Assembly (NCBI RefSeq): GCF_030123065.1
Contig: NZ_CP126093.1
Span: 996,001-1,060,000, forward strand
Direction: 5' to 3'
From: Neobacillus sp. DY30
Lineage (GTDB): Bacteria > Bacillota > Bacilli > Bacillales > Cytobacillaceae
Length of the DNA: 64,000 nucleotides
Numbering within the stretch: the first letter of the stretch is position 1; each line of letters begins with the position of its first letter. Position numbers and translations under genes: made by a program. Under the pieces are notes generated by a model. That model ran no database searches. It was not told the DNA's origin and worked only from the letters and a program-made list of their open reading frames with translations. Below, in pieces: positions 18,433 through 27,477 of this stretch.

Positions 18433-20141
18433 GTTTCCGAATGTCAAGAAAGCAATACGCAGATATGTTCGGTCCCACTACAGGGGATGCCATTCGTCTG
18501 GCGGATACCGATTTATTTATTGAAATTGAAAAGGATTTTACCACATATGGGGATGAAGTGAAATTTGGCGGCGGTAAAGTTATTCGTGATGGGATGGGAC
18601 AGCACCCGCTTGCGACAAGAGCGGATGGTGCGCTTGATGCGGTTATTACCAATGCCATTATTGTTGATTACACTGGAATTTATAAGGCTGATATTGGGAT
18701 TCGAGATGGAAGGATTGCAGGAATTGGAAAGAGTGGTAATCCACTGCTTATGGATGGAGTGGATATGGTCATTGGGGCTTCAACAGAGGTCGTTGCAGGA
18801 GAGGGAATGATTGTCACCGCCGGAGGTATAGATGCGCATATCCATTTCATTAGTCCTCAGCAAATTGAAACAGCGCTATCATCCGGGATCACAACGATGA
18901 TTGGCGGAGGAACTGGCCCTGCTACTGGTACCAATGCAACAACTTGTACTCCTGGTGAGTGGAATATTCATCGGATGCTCGAAGCGGCAGAAGAGTTCCC
19001 GATGAATCTTGGATTTTTAGGAAAGGGAAATTCATCCTCTGAAGCACCGTTAATCGAGCAGGTGAATGCAGGTGTCATTGGGCTTAAGCTCCATGAAGAC
19101 TGGGGGACGACTTCCTCAGCGATTGACCACTGCTTACGGGTAGCGGACCAATATGATGTTCAAGTAGCCATCCATACCGATACCTTAAATGAAGGCGGGT
19201 TTGTGGAAGATACGCTTACTGCCATTAATGGCAGAGTCATACATACCTACCATACTGAAGGTGCAGGGGGAGGTCATGCCCCTGATATTATCAAGGTTGC
19301 GAGCTATCCTTATATACTTCCTTCCTCCACCAATCCGACTCGTCCATATACTAAAAATACATTAGACGAGCATTTGGATATGCTTATGGTTTGTCATCAT
19401 TTAGACCCTGATGTACCAGAGGATATCGCATTTGCTGATTCGCGTATCCGTAAAGAAACCATTGCGGCAGAGGATATTCTCCATGATATGGGCGTATTCA
19501 GCATGATTAGTTCAGACTCGCAGGCAATGGGCAGGGTCGGCGAAGTCATTACGAGGACATGGCAGACAGCGGATAAAATGAGAAAGCAAAGAGGGAAATT
19601 GCCAGAGGATTCAGGTATGGGAGATAACTTCCGTGTGAAGCGATATGTAGCCAAGTATACGATCAACCCAGCGATTACCCACGGGATTGCTGATGAAGTT
19701 GGCTCCATTGAGATTGGGAAATTGGCTGATTTGGTGATTTGGGATCCAGCCTTTTTTGGTGTTAAGCCTGAGATTGTTATCAAAGGCGGCATGATTGCTC
19801 ACAGTTTGATGGGAGATCCAAATGCTTCAATCCCTACACCTCAGCCTGTTATGTACCGGCCGATGTTTGCTTCCTTTGGAAAAGCAAAATATTCAACATG
19901 TATTACCTTCTTGTCAAAAGCGGCCATTGAACTTGGTGTTCATGAAAAATTGGGGTTACAAAAACAAATCAAGCCCGCACATGGAACCCGTCAACTTTCA
20001 AAAAAGGATATGAAGCTCAATGCTGAAATGCCAAAAATTAAAGTGGACCCGCAGACGTATGAAGTCATTGTGGATGGAAAACTAGTGACCTGTGAACCAG
20101 CGGAAGTACTGCCGATGGCACAGAGGTATTTCTTATTTTAG
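18429..20141 (+). CDS. ureC: Urease alpha (catalytic) subunit
   Basis: 570 residues. Nickel-site motifs are intact: [11 protein letters not shown], the carbamylated lysine in [35 protein letters not shown], the flap cysteine/histidine MVCHHL and [12 protein letters not shown]. Ends with the expected QRYFLF. It should be catalytically competent if matured by UreDEFG. Confidence 0.97.
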   Translation: MSFRMSRKQYADMFGPTTGDAIRLADTDLFIEIEKDFTTYGDEVKFGGGKVIRDGMGQHPLATRADGALDAVITNAIIVDYTGIYKADIGIRDGRIAGIGKSGNPLLMDGVDMVIGASTEVVAGEGMIVTAGGIDAHIHFISPQQIETALSSGITTMIGGGTGPATGTNATTCTPGEWNIHRMLEAAEEFPMNLGFLGKGNSSSEAPLIEQVNAGVIGLKLHEDWGTTSSAIDHCLRVADQYDVQVAIHTDTLNEGGFVEDTLTAINGRVIHTYHTEGAGGGHAPDIIKVASYPYILPSSTNPTRPYTKNTLDEHLDMLMVCHHLDPDVPEDIAFADSRIRKETIAAEDILHDMGVFSMISSDSQAMGRVGEVITRTWQTADKMRKQRGKLPEDSGMGDNFRVKRYVAKYTINPAITHGIADEVGSIEIGKLADLVIWDPAFFGVKPEIVIKGGMIAHSLMGDPNASIPTPQPVMYRPMFASFGKAKYSTCITFLSKAAIELGVHEKLGLQKQIKPAHGTRQLSKKDMKLNAEMPKIKVDPQTYEVIVDGKLVTCEPAEVLPMAQRYFLF

Positions 20142-20154
20142 GAGGGGCGAAGTT

Positions 20155-20601
20155 ATGATAATTACTGAGATTGTTGGAAACGTCGACGATATTTCGTCAG
20201 TTGGCAGACATATAGAAAGAGTTTATTTTTCAAGCGATGACTTGGTTAAACGAATACAGCGAGTGACAACAGACCATGGAAATGAGGTGGGAATTCGCTT
20301 AGCGGACCCGAAAGATTTGGTGGATGGAGATATTTTATACATGGACGAACGAAACATGATTATCGTTAGTGTGAAAAGTGATGATCTTCTTGTCCTCCGT
20401 CCTTTGAGCATGCAACAAATGGGTGAAATCGCTCATCAGTTGGGAAATCGCCATCTGCCCGCGCAGTTTGAAGAAGAGGTCATGCTGGTTCAATATGATT
20501 ATCTTGTTGAAGAACTGCTCGTTCAATTAGAGATTCCTTATACAAGGGAAGAAAGAAAAGTAAAAAAGGCTTTTCGCCATATCGGTCACAGTCATGGATA
20601 G
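20155..20601 (+). CDS. ureE: Urease accessory protein (nickel metallochaperone)
   Basis: 148 residues. Matches UreE with [27 protein letters not shown], the [11 protein letters not shown] nickel-site region (conserved histidine) and a short C-terminal HIGHSHG rather than a long His tail. Delivers nickel to the apo-urease complex. Start chosen at 20155 for AGGAGGGG; it overlaps ureF by eight bases. Confidence 0.93.
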   Translation: MIITEIVGNVDDISSVGRHIERVYFSSDDLVKRIQRVTTDHGNEVGIRLADPKDLVDGDILYMDERNMIIVSVKSDDLLVLRPLSMQQMGEIAHQLGNRHLPAQFEEEVMLVQYDYLVEELLVQLEIPYTREERKVKKAFRHIGHSHG

Positions 20602-21280
20602 TCAGCTGTTAAGCTTACTGCAATTAGGGGATTCTAATTTTCCATCGGGAGCATTTTCCCATTCATTTGGATTAGAAACCTATATCCAGGACGAAAGTGT
20701 CCATAATAAGGAAACATTTTTTGAATGGATTACGATCTTTCTGGAAAAACAACTAGCCTATACCGATGGGTTAGCCTGTCGCTTAACTCTTGAGGCATTA
20801 ATGAATCAAGATGTTGCTGAGATATGGAACCTCGATCGAAAATTGTTTGTTCTGAATATGCCGGAAGAAACCCGGCAGGCGAATCGGCGGATTGGAGAAA
20901 GGCTAGTGGTAATCGGAATCGATCTCTATTCCATTCCTTTATTAGAGGACTATTTGAAAAAAATTCGAACAAATGAAGCGTTTGGACATCCTGCGATTGT
21001 TTTTATGATTATCTGCAATTTTTTAAAGATTGATAGAGACCAAGCGATTGTAACCTTCTTATATTCTACGATCACCACTCTCGTTCAGAATGGTGTTCGA
21101 GGAATCCCGCTTGGCCAGACTGCTGGTCAAAGGATTTTACTAGAAATACATCCAGTTTTATTGAAGACAGTTAAGAAGATTAAAACCTTAGAGATAGACG
21201 ATTTTGGAGCCGTTGCGCCGGGAATTGAAATCGCACAAATGCGTCATGAAAAGCTGCATGTCCGGTTGTTTATGTCTTAA
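20594..21280 (+). CDS. ureF: Urease accessory protein
   Basis: 228 residues, mostly helical. [22 protein letters not shown] is the UreF N-terminal signature. [16 protein letters not shown] and the C-terminal [23 protein letters not shown] also match. Acts as GTPase-gating partner of UreG in the UreDFG complex. Confidence 0.94.
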   Translation: MDSQLLSLLQLGDSNFPSGAFSHSFGLETYIQDESVHNKETFFEWITIFLEKQLAYTDGLACRLTLEALMNQDVAEIWNLDRKLFVLNMPEETRQANRRIGERLVVIGIDLYSIPLLEDYLKKIRTNEAFGHPAIVFMIICNFLKIDRDQAIVTFLYSTITTLVQNGVRGIPLGQTAGQRILLEIHPVLLKTVKKIKTLEIDDFGAVAPGIEIAQMRHEKLHVRLFMS

Positions 21281-21306
21281 ATTCTTGTAGGAAAGAGGGA
21301 AAAAGT

Positions 21307-21916
21307 ATGGAACCAGTACGAATCGGAATTGGCGGGCCAGTTGGAGCTGGGAAGACGATGCTAGTCGAGCGCCTAACAAGATACCTTAATGATGAATTAA
21401 AAATGGCTGTGGTAACGAATGATATCTACACAAAAGAAGATGCGCAGTTTTTGATAAAAAATAGTGTTCTGCCAGCAGACCGAATTATTGGGGTTGAGAC
21501 AGGCGGGTGTCCTCATACTGCCATAAGAGAGGATGCCTCGATGAATTTCGCTGCCATTGAGGAATTAAAGGCTAAACACCGTGACCTTTCAATCATTTTT
21601 GTTGAAAGCGGTGGTGATAATCTGGCTGCGACTTTTAGTCCGGAGCTAGTTGATTTTTCAATTTATATCATCGATGTCGCCCAAGGGGAAAAGATACCTC
21701 GTAAAGGCGGACAAGGGATGATTAAATCTGACTTATTTATTATTAACAAGAGATTTAGCGCCATATGTCGGGGCAAGCCTAGAGGTAATGGAGGAAGATA
21801 CGAAAGCAGCAAGGGGGAAGAAACCGTATATCTTTACCAATTTGAAAACAGATACAGGGTTGGATGAAGTTGTAGTCTGGATTAAGAAAAATGCATTATT
21901 GGCAGGATTGGGGTAA
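21307..21916 (+). pseudogene. ureG: Urease GTPase accessory protein, frameshifted
   Basis: Residues 1-148 match UreG: P-loop [40 protein letters not shown], and [17 protein letters not shown]. After IINK (21750) the frame should continue as [15 protein letters not shown]; two bases appear to be missing, so the original frame runs to a false end at 21867. The remaining UreG C-terminus ([27 protein letters not shown]) is intact in the next frame up to TAA at 21914-21916. This is either real inactivation or a sequencing error. Without UreG, urease would normally stay unmetallated. RBS GGAAAGAGGG upstream. Confidence 0.88.
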
Positions 21917-22738
21917 GTGGTACAGCATACGGGATATCTAAGATTATCAGCTGCGAGGAAGAATGAGAAAACAATCTTTAATAAAACCTATTCAGAAGGA
22001 GCTTTTAAAATAACTAGACCTGTTTACTTGACTTCAAGCGGCGAGGCATATGGGTACGTAATGAATCCTGGCGGCGGCTACGTTGACGGAGACACTTATA
22101 ACATTACGATTTATTTAGAGGAGAATGCGGAGGTTCTCTTAACCACGCAGTCCTCCACGAAGATTTATAAAACAAGGACAAAGCCTGCTATTCAGGAGAT
22201 GGATATTCATTTGAAAAAAGGAAGTCTTCTTGAATATCTGCCAGATCCAGTTATTGCGTACGAGGACTCCTGTTTCAAACAAATGATGACTGTACAGATG
22301 GAGCAAGGTGCCTCATTGATTTGTTCGGACATCTTTACCCCTGGCTGGGCACCTGATGGCAGCCTTTTTCGCTATGACTTACTCCAATCAAAACTAGAAG
22401 TATATTTTGAAAAACAGCTTGTTTTATTGGATCATATCAAACTAGAACCGGATGAGGATATGACGGATATAGGCTATATGGAGGGATATACCCATTTTGG
22501 CACAATGATCGTGATTAACGAGCGAGTGAGTAAGGTATTTTTAGAGGAACTTCATGACCTTTTTGATACTTTGAACGAAAAAATCAGAATTGGTGCCTCC
22601 ATGCTTTCGGTATCTGGGTTTGCATTGAGGATACTCGCAAATTCCACACAAGCTATTGAACAGGTACTACATGTAACCCATGAAATCATACGGAAAAAAA
22701 TTTTTGGGAAAGAACCTGTCTTTCTTCGAAAATATTAG
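21917..22738 (+). CDS. ureD: Urease accessory protein
   Basis: 273 residues. Matches UreD/UreH: GYLRLSAARKN, VMNPGGGYVDGD, TTQSSTKIYKT, LEYLPDPVIAYEDS and CSDIFTPGWAPDG. Scaffold that binds apo-urease with UreF and UreG. GTG start immediately after the original ureG stop (TAAGTG), consistent with coupling. Last gene of the operon. Confidence 0.92.
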   Translation: MVQHTGYLRLSAARKNEKTIFNKTYSEGAFKITRPVYLTSSGEAYGYVMNPGGGYVDGDTYNITIYLEENAEVLLTTQSSTKIYKTRTKPAIQEMDIHLKKGSLLEYLPDPVIAYEDSCFKQMMTVQMEQGASLICSDIFTPGWAPDGSLFRYDLLQSKLEVYFEKQLVLLDHIKLEPDEDMTDIGYMEGYTHFGTMIVINERVSKVFLEELHDLFDTLNEKIRIGASMLSVSGFALRILANSTQAIEQVLHVTHEIIRKKIFGKEPVFLRKY

Positions 22739-22799
22739 AAAGATTTAGGAATCGCTGTCTAAGATTTTTCTTGCCCAAACTATTAATTAACTGAACCTC

Positions 22800-22823
22800 A
22801 ACCTGGCATTTGCCAGGTTTTTC
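22800..22823 (+). terminator. Terminator of the ureide-urease operon
   Basis: AACCTGGCA / TGCCAGGTT, a 9-bp stem with a very short loop, followed by TTTTCG. It is 60 bases after ureD. Confidence 0.8.
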
Positions 22824-22899
22824 GTTGACTATGATGGTGCGGAGACCCTTTTAGCGGGTAAATTAATAGCTGGCTCGTAACTATAGGGGTAACATTACC

Positions 22900-22928
22900 T
22901 TGACAATCAGCATAGGATTAATTAAGAT
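22900..22928 (+). promoter_or_regulatory. Sigma-A promoter of the padR gene
   Basis: TTGACA at 22900-22905, 17-base spacer, TAAGAT at 22923-22928. A palindromic operator copy begins 5 bases after the -10. Confidence 0.65.
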
Positions 22929-22933
22929 GTTAA

Positions 22934-22949
22934 TATCCAAGATTGAGTA
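22934..22949 (+). promoter_or_regulatory. Palindromic operator copy 1 (putative PadR site)
   Basis: TATCCAAGATTGAGTA matches the palindrome TATCCAACATTGGATA at 13 of 16 positions. It lies just downstream of the padR promoter, a position that would allow autorepression. Confidence 0.5.
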
Positions 22950-22971
22950 TCTAATATTGGGGGTGTGTGAG

Positions 22972-23496
22972 ATGTCAAAACTAATTATCCTCGGACTATT
23001 AAAGAAAAAACCAATGCATGGCTATGAGATACAAACCATCATACAAGAGAGCAGAATGGATCAGTGGGCAAATGTTTTATCAGGATCGATCTATTATGCC
23101 CTAAACAAAATGGAAGATGAAGGCATCATCGAAACCGTGAAAGAAGAGAGAACAGGTGCGAGAATTCGAAAAATTTATGGAATTACGGAAAAAGGCGAAC
23201 AACAGTATTATGTGCTTTTAAAACAGCATTTAGGTTCCCAGCCTCATTCTTTGAAATCCGACTTTATGCTTTCTCTAGCCATGATTGACCAGCTCTCAAA
23301 GCAGGAGGCCATACAAATTTTAGAGGATAACTTACGAAATTTAGAAGCTTCGAAAAGAGAGTGGGAGCTAGGGCAGGGTAATAAAGCAGCCAGTGGTGCT
23401 TACAATCCTATCATGGAGATAGCGTTTGAAAGCACATTACAAATTATTGAAGCAGATATCCAAATGATCCAAAAAGTCATCAATCATATAAAATAA
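22972..23496 (+). CDS. PadR-family transcriptional regulator
   Basis: 174 residues. The N-terminal winged helix is classic PadR: LIILGLLKKKPMHGYEIQ, SGSIYYALNKMEDEGII, and KIYGITEKGEQQY. The C-terminal half (about 95-174) is a helical dimerisation region of the PadR subfamily-2 type. The ATG at 22972 follows GGGGGTGTG. Expected to repress itself and the downstream alpha/beta hydrolase through the TATCCAA palindromes. The inducer is unknown. Confidence 0.88.
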   Translation: MSKLIILGLLKKKPMHGYEIQTIIQESRMDQWANVLSGSIYYALNKMEDEGIIETVKEERTGARIRKIYGITEKGEQQYYVLLKQHLGSQPHSLKSDFMLSLAMIDQLSKQEAIQILEDNLRNLEASKREWELGQGNKAASGAYNPIMEIAFESTLQIIEADIQMIQKVINHIK

Positions 23497-23511
23497 AAAA
23501 TTTTCGTTAAT

Positions 23512-23580
23512 TGTCCAATGTTGGATAATTAAGGTTGAGTAGGTTTGAGGCCTTTTTTGCCTAATATCCAACATTGGATA
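23512..23580 (+). promoter_or_regulatory. Two palindromic operators before the alpha/beta hydrolase
   Basis: TGTCCAATGTTGGATA (23512-23527) and TATCCAACATTGGATA (23565-23580; perfect 7-bp arms around CA) are the same palindrome, with centres 53 bases apart (about five helical turns). They flank the likely promoter region of the hydrolase. A third, weaker copy precedes padR, so PadR is the likely ligand. Confidence 0.65.
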
Positions 23581-23610
23581 AACAAATTTAAATATAAGGA
23601 GAGATTGATA

Positions 23611-24603
23611 ATGAACATATTTGTAAAAGCCAGACCAATTGTGGATGAAATGGGAAAGGTTAAAGAAGGTAGTATCACAGTGCTTGAGAAAGTGAATATA
23701 GGTGGAGTCGATCAGCATATCTTAATACGCGGGGAAGACGTTAACAATCCAGTTCTTCTTATGGTACATGGTGGACCTGGTCAAAGTGAAATTTATATGT
23801 CTCATCTTTTAAATGGCCCGCTTGAAAAGCATTTTACCATCGTGAATTGGGATCAGCGAGGGGCTGCCAAATCATTTTCACGTGCAGTGAAGCCGGAAAC
23901 CATGAATTTAGATCAACTACTCAGGGATGCCGAAGAACTAATACAATACTTGCAAAAACGCCTAAAGACGGAGCGGTTTTACCTTCATGGCCATTCTTTC
24001 GGTACGATACTAGGAATGCTGATGGTTAATAGGTATCCAAATTATTTTCATTGTTATGTTGGTGTGGCTCAATCAGTAGGATTACAGGAAGATTTAATGG
24101 TATCTTACGAATTTGTAATGCGAAAGGCAAAAGAAGCAGGAAATAAAAAAGCGATCGAGGATTTGGAATCAATCGGGCAGCCGCCATTTAAGAATTTTTC
24201 AAAAGGATTATGGAAGTATTCCCTCTGGCTTGAAAAATTCGGTGGTAAAACGCACAGTAAACCAGGAAGGGACATCTTCAAATCCATTTTTTCAGCACCA
24301 GAATATAGCCTTCTAGATAAAATCAATTTCTTTAGGGGTTCATTGTTTAGCGTGAAGCATCTGCATCAAGAGCTTTTAAAAACAGATTTAAAAAAGTTGG
24401 TGAGAAAAGTAGATATTCCGGTATACTTCTTCCTTGGAAAACATGATTATTCTGTACCGTTTGAATTAGCGGAAAACTACTTTAAGGAGTTAGCTGCTCC
24501 TAAAAAAGAAATTGTTTGGTTTGAACAATCTGGGCACCTTCCACAATATGAAGAGACAGAGAACTATCAAAATCAATTGCTGCGAGTTTTGTTAAAAAAA
24601 TAA
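23611..24603 (+). CDS. Alpha/beta hydrolase (proline iminopeptidase-like)
   Basis: 330 residues. Oxyanion-hole HGGPGQSE, NWDQRGAAKS, nucleophile elbow GHSFG (Ser129), the helical cap about 155-255, acid in FFLGKHDYSVP and histidine in EQSGHLPQYE. The pattern resembles proline iminopeptidase and related hydrolases; the substrate is unknown. AAGGAGAG lies before the ATG. It lies 114 bases after padR with two operators between, implying PadR-controlled, perhaps substrate-inducible, expression. Confidence 0.88.
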   Translation: MNIFVKARPIVDEMGKVKEGSITVLEKVNIGGVDQHILIRGEDVNNPVLLMVHGGPGQSEIYMSHLLNGPLEKHFTIVNWDQRGAAKSFSRAVKPETMNLDQLLRDAEELIQYLQKRLKTERFYLHGHSFGTILGMLMVNRYPNYFHCYVGVAQSVGLQEDLMVSYEFVMRKAKEAGNKKAIEDLESIGQPPFKNFSKGLWKYSLWLEKFGGKTHSKPGRDIFKSIFSAPEYSLLDKINFFRGSLFSVKHLHQELLKTDLKKLVRKVDIPVYFFLGKHDYSVPFELAENYFKELAAPKKEIVWFEQSGHLPQYEETENYQNQLLRVLLKK

Positions 24604-24605
24604 AA

Positions 24606-24626
24606 AGAGCCAACGGGGTCGGCTCT
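24606..24626 (-). terminator. Terminator of azoR
   Basis: On the minus strand AGAGCC, 9 bases, GGCTCT, then TTTTTATTTTT. The hairpin also lies just after the convergent hydrolase gene. Confidence 0.65.
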
Positions 24627-24633
24627 CTAGATA

Positions 24634-25269
24634 TTAAAAGGTATGAGCTAAATCTTTCGCGCGTGCGATGGCATTTTCTTTGATTTCTTGTGCTTTGTCA
24701 GGCATTGCATTATGACCCTCAACAAATAAACCTTCAAAAGATGGAACGCCATAGAACTGCATCATAATCTCAAGATAGCGGTGACCCATCTCCATTGCTG
24801 CCGCTGGACCTTCGGAATAGATACCGCCGCGTGCTTGAATATGCAGTGCTTTTTTGTCAGTTAGGAGGCCGATTGGCCCTTTTTCTGTATACTTAAAGGT
24901 TTTTCCTGCTACTGACACTGAATCCAAGTAAGCCTTCATAACAGGCGGGAAGGAAAAATTCCATAATGGTGTTACAAAAATATATTTATCGGCAGAAATA
25001 AATTGCTCACAAAGCTCAGAAAGTCTGCCAACCTTTGCTTTTTCATCCGAAGAAAGCTGCTCAAAATCTGTACCAGAGCGAAGCTTCCCCCAGCCGCTAA
25101 AAACATCAACATCCAGCTGCGGAATATTTTCTTTGTAGAGGTCTAGGTTTATGATTTCATGATCTGGATTGACTTCTTTATAAGTGTCAATAAAGGCTTT
25201 TCCTACCGCCATACTATAAGACTGAGTATCATCATGAGGATGAGCTGTTATGTACAATACTTTTGTCAT
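24634..25269 (-). CDS. azoR: FMN-dependent NADH-azoreductase
   Basis: 211 residues, flavodoxin-like fold. [26 protein letters not shown] is the FMN-binding start; [19 protein letters not shown] and ARGGIYS match the AzoR family. It reduces quinones and azo compounds with NADH, commonly in thiol and electrophile stress. Stand-alone gene with its own terminator; AAAGGA precedes the ATG. AzoR genes in Bacillus are often under quinone-sensing regulators; no such site was recognised. Confidence 0.92.
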   Translation of the reverse strand: MTKVLYITAHPHDDTQSYSMAVGKAFIDTYKEVNPDHEIINLDLYKENIPQLDVDVFSGWGKLRSGTDFEQLSSDEKAKVGRLSELCEQFISADKYIFVTPLWNFSFPPVMKAYLDSVSVAGKTFKYTEKGPIGLLTDKKALHIQARGGIYSEGPAAAMEMGHRYLEIMMQFYGVPSFEGLFVEGHNAMPDKAQEIKENAIARAKDLAHTF

Positions 25270-25362
25270 TTTCGTATCGATCCTTTCTGTATCAAGCTAC
25301 ATTCTAGTTTGTGTAATGAATGTAAATATATGCAGATACAAAAATAGATAAAAGCCAATAAT

Positions 25363-25393
25363 AAAAGGAATTTGCTTTTTGCAAACTCCTTTT
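25363..25393 (-). terminator. Terminator after the 49-residue gene
   Basis: AAAAGGAATTTGC / GCAAACTCCTTTT, a 13-bp stem with one non-Watson-Crick pair and a short loop, followed by T-rich sequence on both strands. Confidence 0.75.
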
Positions 25394-25398
25394 ATTTT

Positions 25399-25548
25399 TT
25401 AGTTGTTATTTTCGCTGAAGTAAGGGTTTCCACTAATGTTTGCACGCATTTCATCGGTTAATGTGAACGGCTCATTTACGGTTGAATTAGCAGCTGAAGT
25501 TTCATTGTTTTGAGTGCTTCCATCATAATGAACTAGGTTATTTGTCAT
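25399..25548 (-). CDS. Small polar hypothetical protein (49 residues)
   Basis: A short gene with a near-perfect RBS (GGAGGTGAT, 7 bases before ATG) and its own terminator. The protein is rich in Asn, Ser, Thr and Glu (MTNNLVHYDGSTQNNET at the start, ISGNPYFSENNN at the end) with no membrane segment. I do not recognise it. It could be a small spore-associated or regulatory protein, but nothing in the sequence shows this. Confidence 0.65.
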   Translation of the reverse strand: MTNNLVHYDGSTQNNETSAANSTVNEPFTLTDEMRANISGNPYFSENNN

Positions 25549-25660
25549 AGGTAAAATCACCTCCATTAATCTAGTCTATACATAAATTCTACTATTTATT
25601 AACGATTATTAATAGGAAATTTTTAATATTCTAAATTTAATTTTACTTGTGATTATTTAC

Positions 25661-25690
25661 TTGATAGGTACTTGTGCCTAGAATTATATT
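25661..25690 (+). promoter_or_regulatory. Candidate sigma-A promoter of the dipeptidase gene
   Basis: TTGATA, 18-base spacer, TATATT. The spacer holds an imperfect dyad AGGTACTTGTGCCT that could be an operator. The rest of 25549-25755 is AT-rich without other recognisable features. Confidence 0.45.
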
Positions 25691-25755
25691 GCGTTCTCTA
25701 TTTAACCTTACCTTGTTATTTATGTTAAAATTTTTAAAAAAGGAGTCGGGTGATT

Positions 25756-26697
25756 ATGAAATTAATTGATCTGCATTGTGACGCATTACTTAAACTTTCT
25801 GAAGGGAAAGGTTCGCTGCGTTTTGCAGACGCAAAAGAATTACAGACCAATAAAAAAAGATTACATAAAGGTCAAGTCAAGGTTCAATGTTTTGCAATCT
25901 TCATTGAGCCAGACATTCCTTCCGATCAGAAATTTCAAGAGGCACTTGTACAAATTGATTATTTTTATAAAGAAGTACTAGGGAAAAATCCAGACATGGT
26001 TCATTTAAGGGATTGGTCAGATTTTGAAAAAATCAATATCGGTCAAATTGGTGCCATGCTAACCCTTGAAGGAGTCGATGCGATAGGCAATGATTTAACG
26101 AAGCTGCACATCCTTTACCAGTTGGGTGTTCGTTCTGTTGGACTGACATGGAATAATGCAAATTTAGCAGCAGATGGAGCCGGTGAACCGCGTGGAGGCG
26201 GACTTACACTTTTCGGAAAAGAGATTGTTCAGTTTAATAATAAACATCAAATCCTAACAGATATTTCACATCTAAGTGATAAGGGGATTTGGGAAGTCAT
26301 TGAATTAGCCAAGTATCCGATTGCAAGCCATTCCAATTCACGGACTCTGTGTGATCATCCTCGTAATGTCACGGACGATCAGGCAAGAGCGATGTTTAAA
26401 AGAAATGCGATGATACATGTGGTTTACTATCCTCCCTTTGTGAAAGAAGCAGGCAAGGTAAAGGTAACGATTTCTGACCTCATCAGGCATATCGATCATT
26501 TCTGCTCCTTAGGCGGAGTGAATAATATTGGCTTAGGCTCTGATTTTGATGGAATAGGGACATTTATAACCGACCTAGAGGACGCGTCCAAAACACAGAA
26601 TCTTATTAACGAATTATTGAAACATTTTAAAGAGGATGAAGTGAGAGGATTTGCTTACCAAAACTTCCTAAACCACCGTCCTGGAGTGTTAAGATGA
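25756..26697 (+). CDS. Membrane-dipeptidase family (M19) dipeptidase
   Basis: 313 residues. Motifs: IDLHCDALLKL (zinc ligands H and D), the bridging glutamate in AMLTLEGVDA, GLTWNNAN, DISHLSD, PIASHSNSR and NIGLGSDFDGI. M19 enzymes cleave dipeptides, often those with a D-residue. There is no signal peptide, so it is cytoplasmic. ATG at 25756 follows AGGAG; the GTG at 25750 is too close to the RBS. Confidence 0.92.
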   Translation: MKLIDLHCDALLKLSEGKGSLRFADAKELQTNKKRLHKGQVKVQCFAIFIEPDIPSDQKFQEALVQIDYFYKEVLGKNPDMVHLRDWSDFEKINIGQIGAMLTLEGVDAIGNDLTKLHILYQLGVRSVGLTWNNANLAADGAGEPRGGGLTLFGKEIVQFNNKHQILTDISHLSDKGIWEVIELAKYPIASHSNSRTLCDHPRNVTDDQARAMFKRNAMIHVVYYPPFVKEAGKVKVTISDLIRHIDHFCSLGGVNNIGLGSDFDGIGTFITDLEDASKTQNLINELLKHFKEDEVRGFAYQNFLNHRPGVLR

Positions 26698-26735
26698 AGG
26701 TAAAAACAAAGGAATAAAGGCTGAGGAATGATGAT

Positions 26736-26966
26736 ATGTATCTAACCATAAAAGAAACAGCAGAGTATTTATCAATGCCAGAATCAACAATAGAAGACCT
26801 AATCAAACAAAAAAAAATCCGCGCCATCCACGACGGAGAAGAATGGGTCATCAACAAAGAACAATTCAACACCCACCTAAAACAAATCGAAAAATACAAA
26901 CACCTAATCCAAGAAATCCTAAACGAACCCATCCCCGAAGACCTCGACATAAAAGATGAGGATTAA
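26736..26966 (+). CDS. Excisionase-type helix-turn-helix protein
   Basis: 76 residues. MYLTIKETAEYLSMPESTIEDLIKQKKIRAIHDGEEWVINKEQF is a MerR/Xis-like winged helix (HTH_17), followed by a Lys/Glu-rich tail. Such small proteins bind DNA as excisionases or regulators. No integrase, attachment site or phage gene is near, so a stand-alone regulator is more likely. Codon use in the second half is unusually C-rich (CTAATCCAAGAAATC-like) compared with its neighbours. Confidence 0.85.
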   Translation: MYLTIKETAEYLSMPESTIEDLIKQKKIRAIHDGEEWVINKEQFNTHLKQIEKYKHLIQEILNEPIPEDLDIKDED

Positions 26967-26971
26967 ATGAT

Positions 26972-27035
26972 TTGGTGCCGATTTGGTGCCTGTCACCGCC
27001 CGTGGACAGTGTCCACCTGGTATGGACACTTTTCT
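26972..27035. repeat. GGTGCC / GTGGACA palindromic intergenic element
   Basis: TTTGGTGCCGATTTGGTGCC is a short direct repeat; GGTGCCTGTCACC is a near-palindrome; GTGGACAGTGTCCAC (27002-27016) is a perfect 7+1+7 palindrome, with a further TGGACACTTTT after it. It lies between the HTH gene and the DUF488 gene. Related GGCAGGTGCC fragments occur near 60610 and in the terminator at 63147. Role unknown; it may act partly as a terminator. Confidence 0.5.
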
Positions 27036-27060
27036 CAAAATCTAGACAGGAGGGATTTAA

Positions 27061-27438
27061 ATGGGTGATTTATTCTTGAAGAGGGTTTATGTGCCGTATG
27101 ATGGGTCGGATGGGTTTCGGATCTTAGTAGACCGGGTCTGGCCGCGCGGGATTTCGAAGGAGACTGCTAAGTTAACGGCTTGGCAGAAGGAGGTTGCTCC
27201 AAGTCCGGAACTTCGGAAGTGGTTTTGTCACAAGCCAGAATTGTTTGAGGAGTTTCGAACGAAGTACATAGAGGAATTGCGATCGGATGAACTGAAACAG
27301 AAGCTAATAAATGAAATCATTACGTTAACATCAAACGGGAGAGTGACTCTCCTATATGGTTCAAAGGATCCTGTATATAATCATGCAGTCGTGCTGCTGG
27401 ATGAACTAAACAGAATTAGAAGTGAAGTAAATGCATAG
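27061..27438 (+). CDS. DUF488 family protein
   Basis: 125 residues. ILVDRVWPRGISKETAKL, WQKEVAPSPELRKWF and VTLLYGSKDPVYNHAVVL are the DUF488 (YeaO-like) signatures. Cytoplasmic; function unknown. GGAGGG precedes the ATG. A strong terminator begins at the stop codon, so it is monocistronic. Confidence 0.9.
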   Translation: MGDLFLKRVYVPYDGSDGFRILVDRVWPRGISKETAKLTAWQKEVAPSPELRKWFCHKPELFEEFRTKYIEELRSDELKQKLINEIITLTSNGRVTLLYGSKDPVYNHAVVLLDELNRIRSEVNA

Positions 27439-27477
27439 AAGAGGGCTCCCAATAAAAGGGACTCCTCTTCTATTTTT
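27437..27477 (+). terminator. Terminator of the DUF488 gene
   Basis: AGAAGAGGGCTCCC pairs with GGGACTCCTCTTCT around AATAAAA, then ATTTTTAT. The stem starts within the stop codon. Confidence 0.85.

Noticed and set aside
21745..21916. Programmed ribosomal frameshift in ureG
   Set aside because: No slippery heptamer and no clear downstream structure; UreG is not known to be made by frameshifting. A lesion or read error is simpler.
26736..26966. Prophage or integrative element marked by the excisionase-like gene
   Set aside because: No integrase, phage genes, tRNA or attachment repeats are nearby.
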